64,000 nucleotides of DNA from Microbacterium profundi (GCF_000763375.1 NZ_JPSY01000001.1:2135628-2199627), one strand, 5' to 3'. Positions 8,301-17,915 are shown, counted from the first letter of the stretch. Numbers and translations: made by a program. Notes: generated by a model not told the origin, from the sequence alone.

Positions 8301-9259
8301 GCGGGCGCCTGGGTCGCCGCGCCCGCACCGCGCGCGTGCGCACGCTCGTCCCCGCGACGTTCGCCGCAGCGGGCGTCGCGGCGATCGCAGGTCCGGTGCA
8401 GGGCATCAGGATGGGCCTCGGCGCCGATCTGGGGACGCTGCACGGAGCAGCCCTCTTCGCCGCCTGCTTCGCGGTCGCCGCGGTGGCCGCCATCATCCTC
8501 GTGTGCGCTGGGCGCGGCATCCGCGCGTCGGTGCGTGCGGATTCGCCGCTGCGCACCTCCCGCTGGGTGTTCGCACCGGCGGTCCTCTCGCTCGCCGCCG
8601 GCACGTGGTGCGCGATCGAGCGCGACTGGGGTTCGATCTGGTCGATGTGGGCGCTCATGATCGGTCTCCTCGCCCTCATGCTCGCCGCGGCAGTCCGCGC
8701 GGAGCGCACGGCGCTGCCACCGGTGTGGTTCCTGTTCGCGATCGCATTCGTCACCGCCGTGGTCGCGTGGAGCCCACGCGACCTGCGGGTGGAGTGGTTC
8801 TCGCTGCCGCTGGGCGCGTTCCTGCTGCTCGCCGGCATCCATGCGCTGCGGCGCGGTCGAGACAGCACACGGGGAGGGCTCAACGCCTGGCCGGCCGGGC
8901 GGAGCGGTTCCTGGTCGCTGCTCGCGCCGGGGATCATCACGATGATGAGCGCGTCGATCGTCGCGACGTTCACCGACCCTCTGACCTGGCGGGCGATCCT
9001 CGTCATGGTGCTCGCGCTCGCCGCGATCATGGTCGGCGCCGGACGGCGACTCGCGGCCCCGTTCATCCTCGGCATGATCGTGCTGCCGATCGAGAACGTG
9101 TTCGTCTTCTCCGTGCAGATCGGTCGGGGCATAGAATCGATGCCGTGGTGGATCACGCTCGCCGTGATCGGCAGCGTGCTGCTCATCATCGCCGTCACCT
9201 ACGAACGGCGAGGCGGAGATGCGGACACGGTGGTCGCGCGGATCCGAGATCTGCGGTGA
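5354..9259 (+). CDS. giant multi-spanning membrane protein with N-terminal zinc ribbon (SCO7613_C type)
   Basis: About 1,300 residues. The N-terminus has a zinc-ribbon-like CPVC (C25, C28) and CIRC (C38, C41) arrangement. An Ala/Ser/Pro/Asp-rich linker built from a 21-residue repeat follows (residues ~80-120). From about residue 150 to the end there are many hydrophobic helices, well over twenty by eye, ending in YERRGGDADTVVARIRDLR. This matches the proteins NCBI calls SCO7613 C-terminal domain-containing membrane proteins. The start is GTG 5354 or ATG 5357 (GTGATG); both overlap the XRE stop. A short IAASTR tandem repeat at 6275-6328 lies between helices. Function unknown; a transport or envelope-assembly role would be a guess. 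Confidence 0.86.
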   Translation: MMDTTTKAISWGESVARHLLDATVCPVCGLDGLAAGCCIRCGTDLRGAYGAELWEASTSAAAALRAREAVLSRAPQSSATPDDTAAPASASPDAAASASASPDDTATPASASPDAAASALTTTPAPPSAPPGTRAFPQPRLPRSSATVQSVLAIAGAGLFAIAALIFTFLNPDLSDRGIRSVVVGLVTLVFLGGAYMLARRGLQFSAEAVGGLGLVFVSLDVYAFAQLGRGDAVTWLLAALATAVAGAVMLIAGRLSQVRVWQWAAMLAVATVPAMLGYAASSSYVAALGHLGSAFLATALIAATALIAASTRIAASTRTAASTRIAKRSLAVFQVIAVLSAVPLSVFGALSFGVTVVAMLGLSAVFALIALHAVLAARQLLGHWWSFVAGGSATSALVLATTSPVAHSAGQWLPAVLPTAAAFAIALIAVTPGMRTLVRSMLATGGIVVVGMLGVIPVLYAAATAIEALGAVVRGAVASGDGGAVLAEPSDWAPLLGMAGIAAGLALFGGLVRDRDTRHARRIHVSDDIRRPGGEREPHQSLRGFAAGTDVVAIGAAVLTVLTLACSDLLPLVARLVIVLGAAAITAVALSRTNGTVNHPLTPHRVVLLIGIHAAVAVGILISWIDPQTVPLAGIGAIAVLALASRTLPHGIRFLHVGAGFAYALVCLAQALAQTDLGSIAVLCLVTTAGLVGAIVVTFLPRVRARDWYAVLVVTSVPFAAGIVQVIFERSGWTALSTALMFALALSLVLTRRPGLNIVLRTLASGMLVPTVAVVVVCLGAQVLAVSASPVTLPVIAAIVALVLPSTTLIRDALRHNGLPADASAAARVAIEASALLTGAIATVLALAREAAGLGTTFLVLMILGVGAAASAVFTRRRYAWWVAGAAFTGALWCIWTMNGVDLLEAYLLPPALGAATIAAVLSARGIDVRGLYAAGLGLAVLPSLALLVLVEPDARTAVEVPWRAFALLAGGTVLLGIGTWCGRLGRRARTARVRTLVPATFAAAGVAAIAGPVQGIRMGLGADLGTLHGAALFAACFAVAAVAAIILVCAGRGIRASVRADSPLRTSRWVFAPAVLSLAAGTWCAIERDWGSIWSMWALMIGLLALMLAAAVRAERTALPPVWFLFAIAFVTAVVAWSPRDLRVEWFSLPLGAFLLLAGIHALRRGRDSTRGGLNAWPAGRSGSWSLLAPGIITMMSASIVATFTDPLTWRAILVMVLALAAIMVGAGRRLAAPFILGMIVLPIENVFVFSVQIGRGIESMPWWITLAVIGSVLLIIAVTYERRGGDADTVVARIRDLR
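5594..5709 (+). repeat. 63-bp in-frame tandem repeat, ~1.85 copies
   Basis: Units begin at 5594 and 5657 and encode PDDTAAPASASPDAAASAS-type linker sequence. The period of 63 bp equals 21 codons, so copy-number change would keep the frame. Confidence 0.85.
6275..6328 (+). repeat. 18-bp in-frame tandem repeat, 3 copies
   Basis: Units at 6275-6292, 6293-6310 and 6311-6328 read ATCGCTGCGTCTACGAGG with one or two changes and encode IAASTR three times. They are preceded by looser ALIAA repeats. They sit in a loop between predicted membrane helices. Confidence 0.85.
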
Positions 9260-9270
9260 CGTTGCGGCAT

Positions 9271-9300
9271 TTGACCGCGTACGTTACGCGGCATTACACT
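9271..9300 (+). promoter_or_regulatory. candidate str operon promoter
   Basis: TTGACC (9271-9276) is followed after 18 nt by TACACT (9295-9300), a good vegetative promoter. This predicts a ~160-nt leader before rpsL containing GTGTGCA/TGCACAC arms at about 9308-9337 that can pair. Confidence 0.6.
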
Positions 9301-9468
9301 TGATCAGGTGTGTGCACGTCTCGGCGTGCCTGCACACGGGCGCCGGTCCATACCGGTCTGCCCCCACGGCATACCCATCACACCAAAAGCACGCCTGATC
9401 CGGCGTGCCGGTGGGTCATGATGTGAAACCCATCACGCTGTCACCGTGCAGCATTATGAGGAGAGAAC

Positions 9469-9837
9469 GTGCCAACCATTCAGCAGTTGGTTCGCAAGGG
9501 TCGCTCGCCCAAGGTCACCAAGACCAAGGCGCCGGCGCTCAAGTCGAACCCGCAGCAGGCCGGGGTATGCACCCGCGTCTACACCACCACCCCGAAGAAG
9601 CCGAACTCGGCGATGCGCAAGGTCGCTCGTGTGAAGCTGCGCAACGGGGCCGAGGTCACCGCCTACATCCCCGGCGAGGGCCACAACCTGCAGGAGCACT
9701 CCCTGGTGCTCGTCCGCGGCGGTCGTGTCAAGGACCTCCCCGGTGTGCGTTACAAGATCGTCCGTGGCGCCCTGGACACCCAGGCAGTCAAGAACCGTAA
9801 GCAGGCTCGTTCCCGCTACGGCGCGAAGAAGGGTTGA
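9469..9837 (+). CDS. rpsL: 30S ribosomal protein S12
   Basis: 122 residues, full length. It shows the S12 signatures [20 protein letters not shown] and [21 protein letters not shown]12 sits at the decoding centre and its lysines in TPKKPNS and RVKDLPG are the classic streptomycin-resistance positions; both carry lysine, the wild-type state. The ATG is preceded by GAGGAGAGAAC. First gene of the str operon, followed 5 nt later by rpsG. A ~200-nt upstream leader with a promoter separates it from the large membrane-protein gene. Confidence 0.99.
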   Translation: MPTIQQLVRKGRSPKVTKTKAPALKSNPQQAGVCTRVYTTTPKKPNSAMRKVARVKLRNGAEVTAYIPGEGHNLQEHSLVLVRGGRVKDLPGVRYKIVRGALDTQAVKNRKQARSRYGAKKG

Positions 9838-9842
9838 GTTAG

Positions 9843-10313
9843 ATGCCTCGTAAGGGTCCCGCCCCCAAGCGCCCCGTCGTCAACGACCCGGTATACGGCG
9901 CTCCGATCGTCACCTCGCTGGTGAACAAGATCCTCGTCGACGGCAAGAAGTCGCTGGCAGAGTCGATCGTCTACGGCGCCCTCCGCGGCGTCGAGGCGAA
10001 GAACAGCCAGGATGCCGTCGCCACCCTCAAGAAGGCGCTCGACAACGTGCGCCCCACCCTTGAGGTCCGCAGCCGCCGCGTCGGCGGCTCGACCTACCAG
10101 GTCCCGGTCGAGGTCAAGCCTCACCGTGCGAACACCCTCGCGCTGCGCTGGCTCGTCAGCTACGCCAAGGGTCGTCGTGAGAAGACCATGACCGAGCGCC
10201 TCCAGAACGAGATCCTGGATGCCTCGAACGGCCTGGGCGCTGCGGTCAAGCGTCGTGAGGACACTCACAAGATGGCCGAGTCGAACCGCGCGTTCGCTCA
10301 CTACCGCTGGTAA
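9843..10313 (+). CDS. rpsG: 30S ribosomal protein S7
   Basis: 156 residues, the usual bacterial S7 length. It begins [19 protein letters not shown], includes the conserved [15 protein letters not shown] and the C-terminal [15 protein letters not shown]. It binds the 3' domain of 16S rRNA at the head of the 30S subunit. It lies 5 nt after rpsL. Downstream, before fusA, a perfect inverted pair of the CGACAGGCTCAG repeat could act as a transcript-stabilising or attenuating hairpin. Confidence 0.99.
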   Translation: MPRKGPAPKRPVVNDPVYGAPIVTSLVNKILVDGKKSLAESIVYGALRGVEAKNSQDAVATLKKALDNVRPTLEVRSRRVGGSTYQVPVEVKPHRANTLALRWLVSYAKGRREKTMTERLQNEILDASNGLGAAVKRREDTHKMAESNRAFAHYRW

Positions 10314-10315
10314 CC

Positions 10316-10363
10316 CTTCGACAGGCTCAGGGACCGGGCTCGCCCTACCTGAGCCTGTCGAAG
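10316..10363. repeat. inverted pair of the CTTCGACAGGCTCAGG repeat between rpsG and fusA
   Basis: CTTCGACAGGCTCAGG (10316-10331) and its exact reverse complement (10348-10363) form a 16-bp perfect stem with a 16-nt loop, starting 2 nt after the rpsG stop codon. The same core recurs at 12550, 30381, 47721, 53765-54060, 60513 and 62183. Confidence 0.9.
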
Positions 10364-10410
10364 CACCCAAACTTTCGTAGTCGTACAGCTAGATAGAAAA
10401 GGACACTCCT

Positions 10411-12525
10411 GTGGCACAAGACGTGCTCACCGACCTGAGCAAGGTCCGAAACATCGGCATCATGGCGCACATCGATGCCGGCAAGACCACCACCACCGAG
10501 CGCATCCTGTTCTACACGGGCGTCAACCACAAGCTCGGCGAGACGCACGATGGCGCGTCGACGACCGACTGGATGGAGCAGGAGAAAGAGCGCGGCATCA
10601 CGATCACGTCTGCCGCCGTGACCTGCTACTGGGACAAGAACCAGATCAACATCATCGACACCCCCGGTCACGTCGACTTCACCGTCGAGGTGGAGCGTTC
10701 GCTCCGCGTCCTCGACGGCGCAGTCGCCGTCTTCGACGGCAAGGAGGGCGTCGAGCCCCAGTCCGAGACCGTGTGGCGTCAGGCCGACAAGTACAACGTC
10801 CCGCGCATCTGCTTCGTCAACAAGATGGACAAGCTCGGCGCCGACTTCTACTTCACGGTCGACACGATCATCAACCGCCTCGGTGCGAAGCCGCTGGTCA
10901 TCCAGCTGCCCATCGGCGCTGAGAACGACTTCGTCGGCGTCATCGACCTCGTCGAGATGCGTGCGCTCGTCTGGGAGGGCGACTCCAAGGGTGACGTGAC
11001 CATGGGTGCCAAGTACGACATCCAGGAGATCCCGGCCGACCTCAAGGAGAAGGCTGCCGAGTACCGCCAGCTGCTCCTCGAGACCGTCGCCGAGACCGAC
11101 GACGCGCTGCTCGAGAAGTTCTTCGGTGGCGAGGAGCTCACCGTCGCGGAGATCAAGGGCGCGATCCGCAAGCTGACGGTCGCCTCTGAGGTCTACCCTG
11201 TGCTGTGCGGTTCGGCGTTCAAGAACCGCGGCGTGCAGCCGATGCTCGACGCGGTCATCGACTACCTGCCGAACCCCCTCGACGTCGGCGCCATCCAGGC
11301 GCACGACCCGAAGGACTACGACACGATCGTCGAGCGCAACCCCGACGCGAACGACCCGTTCGCCGCACTCGCGTTCAAGGTCGCCGTGCACCCGTTCTTC
11401 GGTCGCCTGACCTACGTCCGCGTCTACTCGGGTCACCTCGACTCCGGCTCTGCGGTCATCAACTCGACCAAGGGCAAGAAGGAGCGCATCGGGAAGATCT
11501 TCCAGATGCACGCCAACAAGGAGATCCCGGTCCCCTCGGTCACCGCCGGAAACATCTACGCGGTCATCGGTCTGAAGGACACCACCACCGGTGACACCCT
11601 GACCGACCCGGCAGCTCCGGTCGTCCTCGAGTCGATGACGTTCCCCGAGCCTGTCATCGAGGTCGCCATCGAGCCGAAGACCAAGGCCGACCAGGAGAAG
11701 CTGGGTGTCGCCATCCAGAAGCTCGCTGAAGAGGACCCGACCTTCCGCACGGAGCTCAACCCCGAGACCGGTCAGACGACCATCAAGGGCATGGGCGAGC
11801 TGCACCTCGACATCCTCGTGGATCGTATGAAGCGCGAGTTCAACGTCGAGGCGAACGTCGGCAAGCCCCAGGTGGCCTACCGCGAGACGATCAAGAAGTC
11901 GGTCGAGAAGTACGACTACACCCACAAAAAGCAGACGGGTGGATCGGGTCAGTTCGCAAAGATCCAGTTCAACATCGAACCGCTCGACCTGGATGCCGAG
12001 AAGACTTACGAGTTCGTGAACGCCGTCACCGGTGGTCGCATCCCGCGTGAGTACATCGGCTCGATCGATGCCGGTTTCCAGGACGCCATGAACGTCGGTG
12101 TCCTCGCCGGCTTCCCGATCGTGGGCGTCAAGGCGACCATCGTCGATGGTGCAGCGCACGACGTCGACTCCTCGGAGATGGCGTTCAAGATCGCTGGATC
12201 GATCGGTATGAAGGAAGCACTGCGTCGTGCGAACCCCGTTCTCCTCGAGCCGCTCATGGCCGTTGAGGTTCGTACTCCCGAGGAGTACATGGGCGACGTG
12301 ATCGGCGACCTGAACTCGCGTCGTGGCCAGATCCAGTCGATGGAGGATGCCACCGGCATCAAGATCGTCCGTGCACAGGTTCCGCTGTCCGAGATGTTCG
12401 GATACATCGGCGACCTGCGCTCGAAGACCTCTGGTCGCGCGGTGTACTCGATGGAGTTCCACTCCTACGCCGAGGTCCCCAGGGCCGTGGCCGACGAGAT
12501 CGTCCAGAAGATCAAGGGCGAGTAA
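10411..12525 (+). CDS. fusA: translation elongation factor G
   Basis: 704 residues. GTPase domain with G1 [12 protein letters not shown], switch [11 protein letters not shown] and NKMD guanine specificity motif, then the EF-G domain II to V order, including the [10 protein letters not shown] and [10 protein letters not shown] segments. It catalyses ribosomal translocation. GTG start with AAAAGGACA upstream. Third gene of the str operon, separated from rpsG by a 97-nt gap holding a repeat hairpin, which may decouple its expression from the ribosomal proteins. Confidence 0.99.
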   Translation: MAQDVLTDLSKVRNIGIMAHIDAGKTTTTERILFYTGVNHKLGETHDGASTTDWMEQEKERGITITSAAVTCYWDKNQINIIDTPGHVDFTVEVERSLRVLDGAVAVFDGKEGVEPQSETVWRQADKYNVPRICFVNKMDKLGADFYFTVDTIINRLGAKPLVIQLPIGAENDFVGVIDLVEMRALVWEGDSKGDVTMGAKYDIQEIPADLKEKAAEYRQLLLETVAETDDALLEKFFGGEELTVAEIKGAIRKLTVASEVYPVLCGSAFKNRGVQPMLDAVIDYLPNPLDVGAIQAHDPKDYDTIVERNPDANDPFAALAFKVAVHPFFGRLTYVRVYSGHLDSGSAVINSTKGKKERIGKIFQMHANKEIPVPSVTAGNIYAVIGLKDTTTGDTLTDPAAPVVLESMTFPEPVIEVAIEPKTKADQEKLGVAIQKLAEEDPTFRTELNPETGQTTIKGMGELHLDILVDRMKREFNVEANVGKPQVAYRETIKKSVEKYDYTHKKQTGGSGQFAKIQFNIEPLDLDAEKTYEFVNAVTGGRIPREYIGSIDAGFQDAMNVGVLAGFPIVGVKATIVDGAAHDVDSSEMAFKIAGSIGMKEALRRANPVLLEPLMAVEVRTPEEYMGDVIGDLNSRRGQIQSMEDATGIKIVRAQVPLSEMFGYIGDLRSKTSGRAVYSMEFHSYAEVPRAVADEIVQKIKGE

Positions 12526-12534
12526 GCCCTTCCG

Positions 12535-12596
12535 TCCGGGGCCCGCTCCCTGAGCCTGTCGAGCTCCCTGAGCCTGTCGAAGGGTCGGGCCCCGGA
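12535..12596. terminator. hairpin with two CTGAGCCTGTCGA repeats in its loop, between fusA and tuf
   Basis: Arms TCCGGGGCCCG (12535-12545) and CGGGCCCCGGA (12586-12596) are an 11-bp perfect stem. The 40-nt loop holds two direct copies of CTCCCTGAGCCTGTCGA (from 12546 and 12564). It lies 10 nt after the fusA stop and could act as partial terminator or mRNA 3'-end stabiliser ahead of tuf. Confidence 0.65.
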
Positions 12597-12709
12597 CAAC
12601 ACACAACTTCACAAAGCTCTCTCTACTAAACTGAGAATCAAACCCCGTAGGGAACCGGTCACAATCCAGTGCTCGGCAATCTCTACACGAACGTCCTGAG
12701 GAGGACCAA

Positions 12710-13900
<1,191 letters not shown>

Positions 13901-13910
13901 GTCGGGCCGG

Positions 13911-13933
13911 GTCAATGCGCGAAGCGCGTTGAC
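13911..13933. terminator. 10-bp hairpin after tuf
   Basis: GTCAATGCGC (13911-13920) and GCGCGTTGAC (13924-13933) pair with one T-G wobble around a GAA loop, 11 nt after the tuf stop. Confidence 0.5.
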
Positions 13934-13947
13934 GCGGCATCGACTCA

Positions 13948-13975
13948 GGTTGAGCGAGCGGAGCGAGTCGAAACC
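13948..13975. repeat. GAGCGAG-type dispersed repeat, copy near tuf
   Basis: The segment contains TTGAGCGAGCGGAGCGAGTC followed by GAAACC. The same sequence appears inverted many times in the array at 40100-40500, so this is a dispersed family. Confidence 0.75.
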
Positions 13976-13997
13976 TCTCTCATCCTGACCACTTCGC

Positions 13998-14029
13998 AAA
14001 GGGGGCGAGCCTTCGGGCTCGGCCCCTTT
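13998..14029 (+). terminator. tuf rho-independent-type terminator
   Basis: AAAGGGGGCGAGCC (13998-14011) and GGCTCGGCCCCTTT (14016-14029) pair with a single G-G mismatch around a TTCG tetraloop, followed by T-containing sequence. This is the strongest transcription stop at the end of the str operon. Confidence 0.85.
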
Positions 14030-14090
14030 GTCGTCGGTGCGCGCAGCCTTGTCGTCGGTGCGCGCTGCTTTGTCGTCGGTGCGCGCAGCG
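14028..14090 (+). repeat. 21-bp tandem repeat, 3 copies
   Basis: TTGTCGTCGGTGCGCGCAGC begins at 14028, 14049 and 14070 with one-base changes. It starts in the last bases of the tuf terminator arm and fills the space before the antitoxin-like gene. Confidence 0.85.
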
Positions 14091-14175
14091 CAGGGTTCCC
14101 TTCGCGCCGGATGCCGTGCAGAATAAGAGATGTCGGCATACTCGGCCGGCGTCACAACCTCAAGGGGGACCCGCA

Positions 14176-14388
14176 ATGGGAATCGACGACATGGTCAACA
14201 AGGGCAAAGACCTGTACGAGCAGAACAAGGACAAGATCGCTGACGTCGTCAAGAGCGAGCAGGCAGAGGACGTGAGCGACAAGGTCCTCGACGGCGTCGC
14301 CGACTTCGCCAAGAAGCTCGCACCGGGTGCCGCTGACAAGATCGACGAGATCCGCGACGGCGCCGACAAGGCCGTCGGCAACGAGTAG
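14176..14388 (+). CDS. Rv0909-type antitoxin-like small protein
   Basis: 70 residues, acidic and lysine-rich, helical: MGIDDMVNKGKDLYEQNKDK, then DVVKSEQAEDVSDKVLDGVA and a C-terminal KIDEIRDGADKAVGNE. This matches the short actinobacterial family annotated as Rv0909/MT0933 putative antitoxins. ATG 14176 is used rather than an upstream in-frame ATG because CAAGGGGGAC precedes it by about 5 nt. No partner toxin gene is adjacent: tuf lies upstream and a non-coding stretch downstream. The protein may instead have a stress or structural role. A strong terminator begins 12 nt after the stop. Confidence 0.82.
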   Translation: MGIDDMVNKGKDLYEQNKDKIADVVKSEQAEDVSDKVLDGVADFAKKLAPGAADKIDEIRDGADKAVGNE

Positions 14389-14400
14389 ACGCAGTTTCAC

Positions 14401-14439
14401 CGGAAGGGACGGCGCACCACGGGTGCGTCGTCCCTTCCG
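14401..14439 (+). terminator. terminator after the antitoxin-like gene
   Basis: CGGAAGGGACG (14401-14411) pairs with CGTCCCTTCCG (14429-14439), extended inward by CGCAC/GTGCG with a G-T wobble. The stem is about 17 bp with a 5-nt loop. Confidence 0.8.
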
Positions 14440-14447
14440 TGTACTAT

Positions 14448-14736
14448 GAGGACAACCGCCTGGGGATCTCGCGGTCGGGTTCGTCGAAGGGGTTCGACGA
14501 ACTGAAATGCACAGCTCCGGCTGTGAGCAGGAACTGGGGAACGATCTTGGGGACCATCACGCGTCGTACGCCATCTGAGCGTCGATGCTTCGCCCCGCAT
14601 CCGCGGCGGTCGATCCGCCGCGCCTTCGACGAGGATTCCGGTGTCCCTTCGCACCGGAGCCCTCGTGTTCGGTGCGCCCCCTCGCGCTGAACACTCCCCA
14701 AGACGGGGTGGGGCATGGGGATGCCTCACCCCGTTT
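14448..14736 (+). ncRNA. possible structured non-coding RNA, strand by terminator
   Basis: No convincing coding region lies between 14389 and 15091, yet 14448-14736 is unusually rich in hairpins. GTTCGTCGAA/TTCGACGAAC forms a perfect 10-bp stem with a GGGG loop (14479-14502). CACAGC/GCTGTG has a TCCG loop (14510-14525). CGCGGCGG/CCGCCGCG lies at 14602-14622. TCCGGTG/CACCGGA lies around 14637-14658. A classic terminator with a T-run ends it (14704-14736). GGGG occurs in or near several loops. A TACTAT -10-like hexamer sits at 14442-14447 but no -35 is evident. The identity is unknown; it does not show the conserved core of RNase P RNA, tmRNA or SRP RNA. Confidence 0.35.
14704..14736 (+). terminator. 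13-bp terminator with GGGG loop and T-run, no coding gene upstream
   Basis: CGGGGTGGGGCAT (14704-14716) pairs with ATGCCTCACCCCG (14721-14733), with one G-T wobble. It is preceded by AAGA and followed by TTTCT. It terminates something other than a protein-coding gene, or insulates the S10 promoter. Confidence 0.8.
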
Positions 14737-14781
14737 CTGCTGTGCTCGGCGGGCCTCCGAAACCGCGCGACACGCCCGGGT

Positions 14782-14810
14782 TTGCGTAAGTGAAATCCGG
14801 CTGGCAGAAT
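14782..14810 (+). promoter_or_regulatory. candidate S10 operon promoter
   Basis: TTGCGT (14782-14787) and CAGAAT (14805-14810) are separated by 17 nt. The predicted leader before rpsJ is about 275 nt. Confidence 0.55.
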
Positions 14811-14925
14811 AGACAGGTTCCACATTCCGGCGGTGCACTTTGTGTGCCCATCGGATCACTACCAGGGCAGTGCATAGGCGGCGTCATCTCCTCGGAGATC
14901 GCGCGCAGGGACCTAGGCCGCGGGT

Positions 14926-14978
14926 GGCAGAACAGCAACCACCTCCTCACGGAGGTTCTGCCGTGCGTAGAAATACGC
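14926..14978 (+). promoter_or_regulatory. structured leader of the S10 operon
   Basis: GGCAGAAC (14926-14933) can pair with GTTCTGCC (14955-14962), enclosing a CTCC/GGAG inner stem with a TCAC loop. A second hairpin GCGTA-GAAA-TACGC (14965-14978) with a GNRA tetraloop follows. Both lie in the long 5' leader of rpsJ and may mediate autoregulation, as S10 leaders do in other bacteria. The mechanism here is unverified. Confidence 0.5.
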
Positions 14979-15091
14979 GCGGGTTGACAGAAGAACAGTG
15001 GTGCCCGGCGCGAACAGCGTCGACGTGCGTCCAATGCCCCTGGGTCACCCGGCCCAGGACGGTAAGACGCCTTAAAGAGAGTGAACAGACA

Positions 15092-15400
15092 ATGGCGGGA
15101 CAGAAAATCCGCATTCGCCTGAAGTCGTATGACCATGAGGTCATCGACTCGTCGGCGCGCAAGATCGTAGACACCGTGACCCGTGCGGGCGCGACTGTCG
15201 TCGGCCCGGTGCCGCTTCCGACCGAGAAGAACGTCGTGTGCGTCATCCGGTCGCCCCACAAGTACAAGGACAGCCGCGAGCACTTCGAGATGCGCACCCA
15301 CAAGCGTCTGATCGACATCGTCGACCCGACGCCCAAGGCAGTCGACTCGCTGATGCGTCTCGACCTTCCGGCTGACGTCAACATCGAGATCAAGCTCTGA
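15092..15400 (+). CDS. rpsJ: 30S ribosomal protein S10
   Basis: 102 residues, starting [19 protein letters not shown], with the conserved [20 protein letters not shown] segment and [12 protein letters not shown] end. S10 is a 30S head protein and also the NusG/NusE contact in antitermination. ATG 15092 is fixed by homology; upstream in-frame starts fall in the non-coding leader. First gene of the S10 operon, and rplC follows after 8 nt. RBS AAAGAGAG lies at about 15075-15082. Confidence 0.99.
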   Translation: MAGQKIRIRLKSYDHEVIDSSARKIVDTVTRAGATVVGPVPLPTEKNVVCVIRSPHKYKDSREHFEMRTHKRLIDIVDPTPKAVDSLMRLDLPADVNIEIKL

Positions 15401-15408
15401 GGATCGAC

Positions 15409-16068
15409 ATGGCTGACATCAACGCAAAGAATTCAAAGGGGATGCTGGGCACCAAGCTCGGCATGACCCAGGTGTGGAACGCGGACGGCAAGCTCGTCCC
15501 CGTCACCGTCATCGAGTTGGCACCGAACGTGGTCACCCAGATCCGCACCCCCGAGAAGGACGGCTACAACGCCGTTCAGATCGCGGCAGGTCAGATCGAC
15601 CCGCGCAAGGTCAACAAGCCCCTCACGGCCCACTTCGAGGCTGCCGGCGTCACGCCGCGCCGTCACGTCACCGAGATCCGCACTGCGGATGCTGCTGACT
15701 ACTCGCTCGGTCAGGAACTCACGGTCGACGGCCTCTTCGAGGCAGGCCAGCTGGTCGACGTCGTCGGCACCAGCAAGGGCAAGGGCACCGCGGGTGTCAT
15801 GAAGCGCCACAACTTCAAGGGCGTCTCGGCATCCCACGGTTCGCACCGCAACCACCGCAAGCCCGGCTCGATCGGCGCGTCCTCGACCCCGAGCCGCGTC
15901 TTCAAGGGCATGCGCATGGCCGGCCGTATGGGCGGCGAGCGCGTGACCGTTCTCAACCTGACGGTCCACGCCGTCGACACCGACAAGGGGCTGCTGCTCG
16001 TCAAGGGCGCCGTTCCCGGTGCTCGTGGCCGCATCGTCTACGTCCGCAACGCAGTGAAGGGGGCCTAG
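15409..16068 (+). CDS. rplC: 50S ribosomal protein L3
   Basis: 219 residues. After a short NAKNSKG extension comes [20 protein letters not shown], then the loop [20 protein letters not shown] with [20 protein letters not shown] that reaches towards the peptidyl transferase centre. An early-assembling 23S rRNA binder. It lies between rpsJ and rplD with short spacers, consistent with the standard S10 operon order. Confidence 0.99.
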   Translation: MADINAKNSKGMLGTKLGMTQVWNADGKLVPVTVIELAPNVVTQIRTPEKDGYNAVQIAAGQIDPRKVNKPLTAHFEAAGVTPRRHVTEIRTADAADYSLGQELTVDGLFEAGQLVDVVGTSKGKGTAGVMKRHNFKGVSASHGSHRNHRKPGSIGASSTPSRVFKGMRMAGRMGGERVTVLNLTVHAVDTDKGLLLVKGAVPGARGRIVYVRNAVKGA

Positions 16069-16071
16069 TCC

Positions 16072-16734
16072 ATGGCTGACTCGTCTCTCGCGCTCGACGT
16101 CCTCAAGGCCGACGGCAAGAAGGCAGGCTCGATCGAGCTGCCCGCCGCGCTCTTCGACGTCAAGACGAACATTCCGCTCATCCACCAGGTCGTCGTCGCG
16201 CAGCTCGCGGCGGCTCGCCAGGGCACCCACTCGACCAAGCGTCGCGGTGAGGTTTCCGGTGCTGGCCGCAAGCCCTTCAAGCAGAAGGGCACGGGTAACG
16301 CCCGTCAGGGCTCGATCCGCGCGCCGCACATGACCGGCGGTGGCATTGTCCACGGCCCGAAGCCGCGTGACTACTCGCAGCGCACGCCCAAGAAGATGAT
16401 CGCGGCCGCCCTCCTGGGCTCGCTCAGCGACCGCTTCCGCGGTGACCGTCTGCACGCCATCGAGTCCTTCGGCATCGACGGTGCACCTTCGACGAAGGCT
16501 GCCGTGAGCTTCCTCACGACGGTCGTCACGTCGAAGAACGTGCTCCTCGTGATCGAACGAGGCGACGACATCACCACGAAGAGCATTCGCAACCTTGCGA
16601 ACATCCACGTGCTGACGTTCGACCAGCTCAACGCGTACGACGTGCTCGTCTCTGACGACATCGTCTTCACCAAGGCCGCGCTCGAGGGCTTCATCGCCTC
16701 GAAGACCGGCACAACCGAGGAGGTCTCGGCATGA
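16072..16734 (+). CDS. rplD: 50S ribosomal protein L4
   Basis: 220 residues, typical length. It contains the extended loop with [20 protein letters not shown] and [20 protein letters not shown] that lines the exit tunnel, where macrolide-resistance changes occur in other species. In E. coli L4 represses its own S10 operon; whether that happens in this lineage is not shown. Its 3' end overlaps the rplW start by 4 nt (ATGA). Confidence 0.99.
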   Translation: MADSSLALDVLKADGKKAGSIELPAALFDVKTNIPLIHQVVVAQLAAARQGTHSTKRRGEVSGAGRKPFKQKGTGNARQGSIRAPHMTGGGIVHGPKPRDYSQRTPKKMIAAALLGSLSDRFRGDRLHAIESFGIDGAPSTKAAVSFLTTVVTSKNVLLVIERGDDITTKSIRNLANIHVLTFDQLNAYDVLVSDDIVFTKAALEGFIASKTGTTEEVSA

Positions 16735-17054
16735 CCGAGCAGGTAGGCGCCCTCCAGTCGGCGTTCAACAAGGACCCCCGCGACATCATCCTGAAGCCGG
16801 TCGTCTCTGAGAAGAGCTACTCGCTGATCGACGAAGGCAAGTACACCTTCCTCGTCGACCCGCGTGCTACGAAGACCGAGATCAAGCTCGCCATCGAGAA
16901 GATCTTCGGCGTCAAGGTCGCGTCGGTCAACACGATCAACCGCGTCGGCAAGGCCCGTCGCACCCGCTTCGGCACGGGAAAGCGCAAGGACACCAAGCGC
17001 GCCATCGTGAGCCTGAAGTCGGGCACCATCGACATCTTCACGGCAATCGGCTGA
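16731..17054 (+). CDS. rplW: 50S ribosomal protein L23
   Basis: 107 residues. It carries [20 protein letters not shown] and [20 protein letters not shown], then [21 protein letters not shown]23 sits at the tunnel exit and docks trigger factor and SRP. It starts with an ATG overlapping the rplD stop (ATGA), so translation is likely coupled. Confidence 0.99.
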   Translation: MTEQVGALQSAFNKDPRDIILKPVVSEKSYSLIDEGKYTFLVDPRATKTEIKLAIEKIFGVKVASVNTINRVGKARRTRFGTGKRKDTKRAIVSLKSGTIDIFTAIG

Positions 17055-17075
17055 TCCGGGGGATAAAGGACAATC

Positions 17076-17915
17076 ATGGCTATTCGCAAGTACAAGCCCA
17101 CGACCCCGGGTCGCCGCGGCTCGTCGGTGGCTGACTTCGCCGAGATCACTCGATCGACGCCGGAGAAGTCGCTGCTGCGCCCGCTCTCGAAGACCGGTGG
17201 TCGCAACAACCAGGGCCGCATCACGACCCGTCACATCGGTGGTGGCCACAAGCGCCAGTACCGTGTCATCGACTTCCGTCGCAATGACAAGGACGGCGTC
17301 AACGCCAAGGTCGCTCACATCGAGTACGACCCCAACCGCACCGCACGCATCGCACTGCTGCACTACTTCGACGGCGAGAAGCGTTACATCATCGCGCCGA
17401 ACAAGCTGAACCAGGGCGACGTCGTCGAGTCGGGTGCATCGGCTGACATCAAGCCGGGCAACAACCTGCCTCTGAAGAACATCCCGACCGGTACTGTGAT
17501 CCACGCGATCGAGCTCCGTCCGGGTGGCGGCGCGAAGCTCGCCCGTTCGGCAGGCGCCTCGGTGCGCCTCGTCGCCAAGGACGGCATCTACGCGCAGCTG
17601 CGTCTCCCCTCGGGCGAGATCCGCAACGTCGATGCCCGCTGCCGCGCCACGATCGGCGAGGTCGGCAACGCCGAGCAGTCGAACATCAACTGGGGCAAGG
17701 CCGGCCGTAACCGCTGGAAGGGCATCCGCCCGACCGTGCGCGGTGTGGCCATGAACCCCGTCGATCACCCGCACGGTGGTGGAGAGGGCAAGACCTCCGG
17801 TGGTCGTCACCCTGTCACCCCCTGGGGCCAGGCAGAGGGTCGTACCCGTCACGCCAACAAGGAAAGCGACAAGTACATCGTTCGTCGTCGCACCGCGTCT
17901 AAGAAGCGTAAGTAG
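17076..17915 (+). CDS. rplB: 50S ribosomal protein L2
   Basis: 279 residues, normal length. [20 protein letters not shown] start, [20 protein letters not shown], and the functionally critical C-terminal [20 protein letters not shown] with the conserved His near the peptidyl transferase centre. It promotes subunit association. It is preceded by GGGGGATAAAGGA and followed after 12 nt by rpsS. Confidence 0.99.
   Translation: MAIRKYKPTTPGRRGSSVADFAEITRSTPEKSLLRPLSKTGGRNNQGRITTRHIGGGHKRQYRVIDFRRNDKDGVNAKVAHIEYDPNRTARIALLHYFDGEKRYIIAPNKLNQGDVVESGASADIKPGNNLPLKNIPTGTVIHAIELRPGGGAKLARSAGASVRLVAKDGIYAQLRLPSGEIRNVDARCRATIGEVGNAEQSNINWGKAGRNRWKGIRPTVRGVAMNPVDHPHGGGEGKTSGGRHPVTPWGQAEGRTRHANKESDKYIVRRRTASKKRK

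Noticed and set aside
14439..14690. 83-codon plus-strand and 90-codon minus-strand ORFs before the S10 operon
   Set aside because: No RBS, no recognisable composition or motif, and both run through strong hairpins; the interval is better explained as structured or non-coding.
14840..15091. Longer rpsJ start upstream
   Set aside because: Open frame is in the leader with hairpins; S10 homologues start at [11 protein letters not shown].
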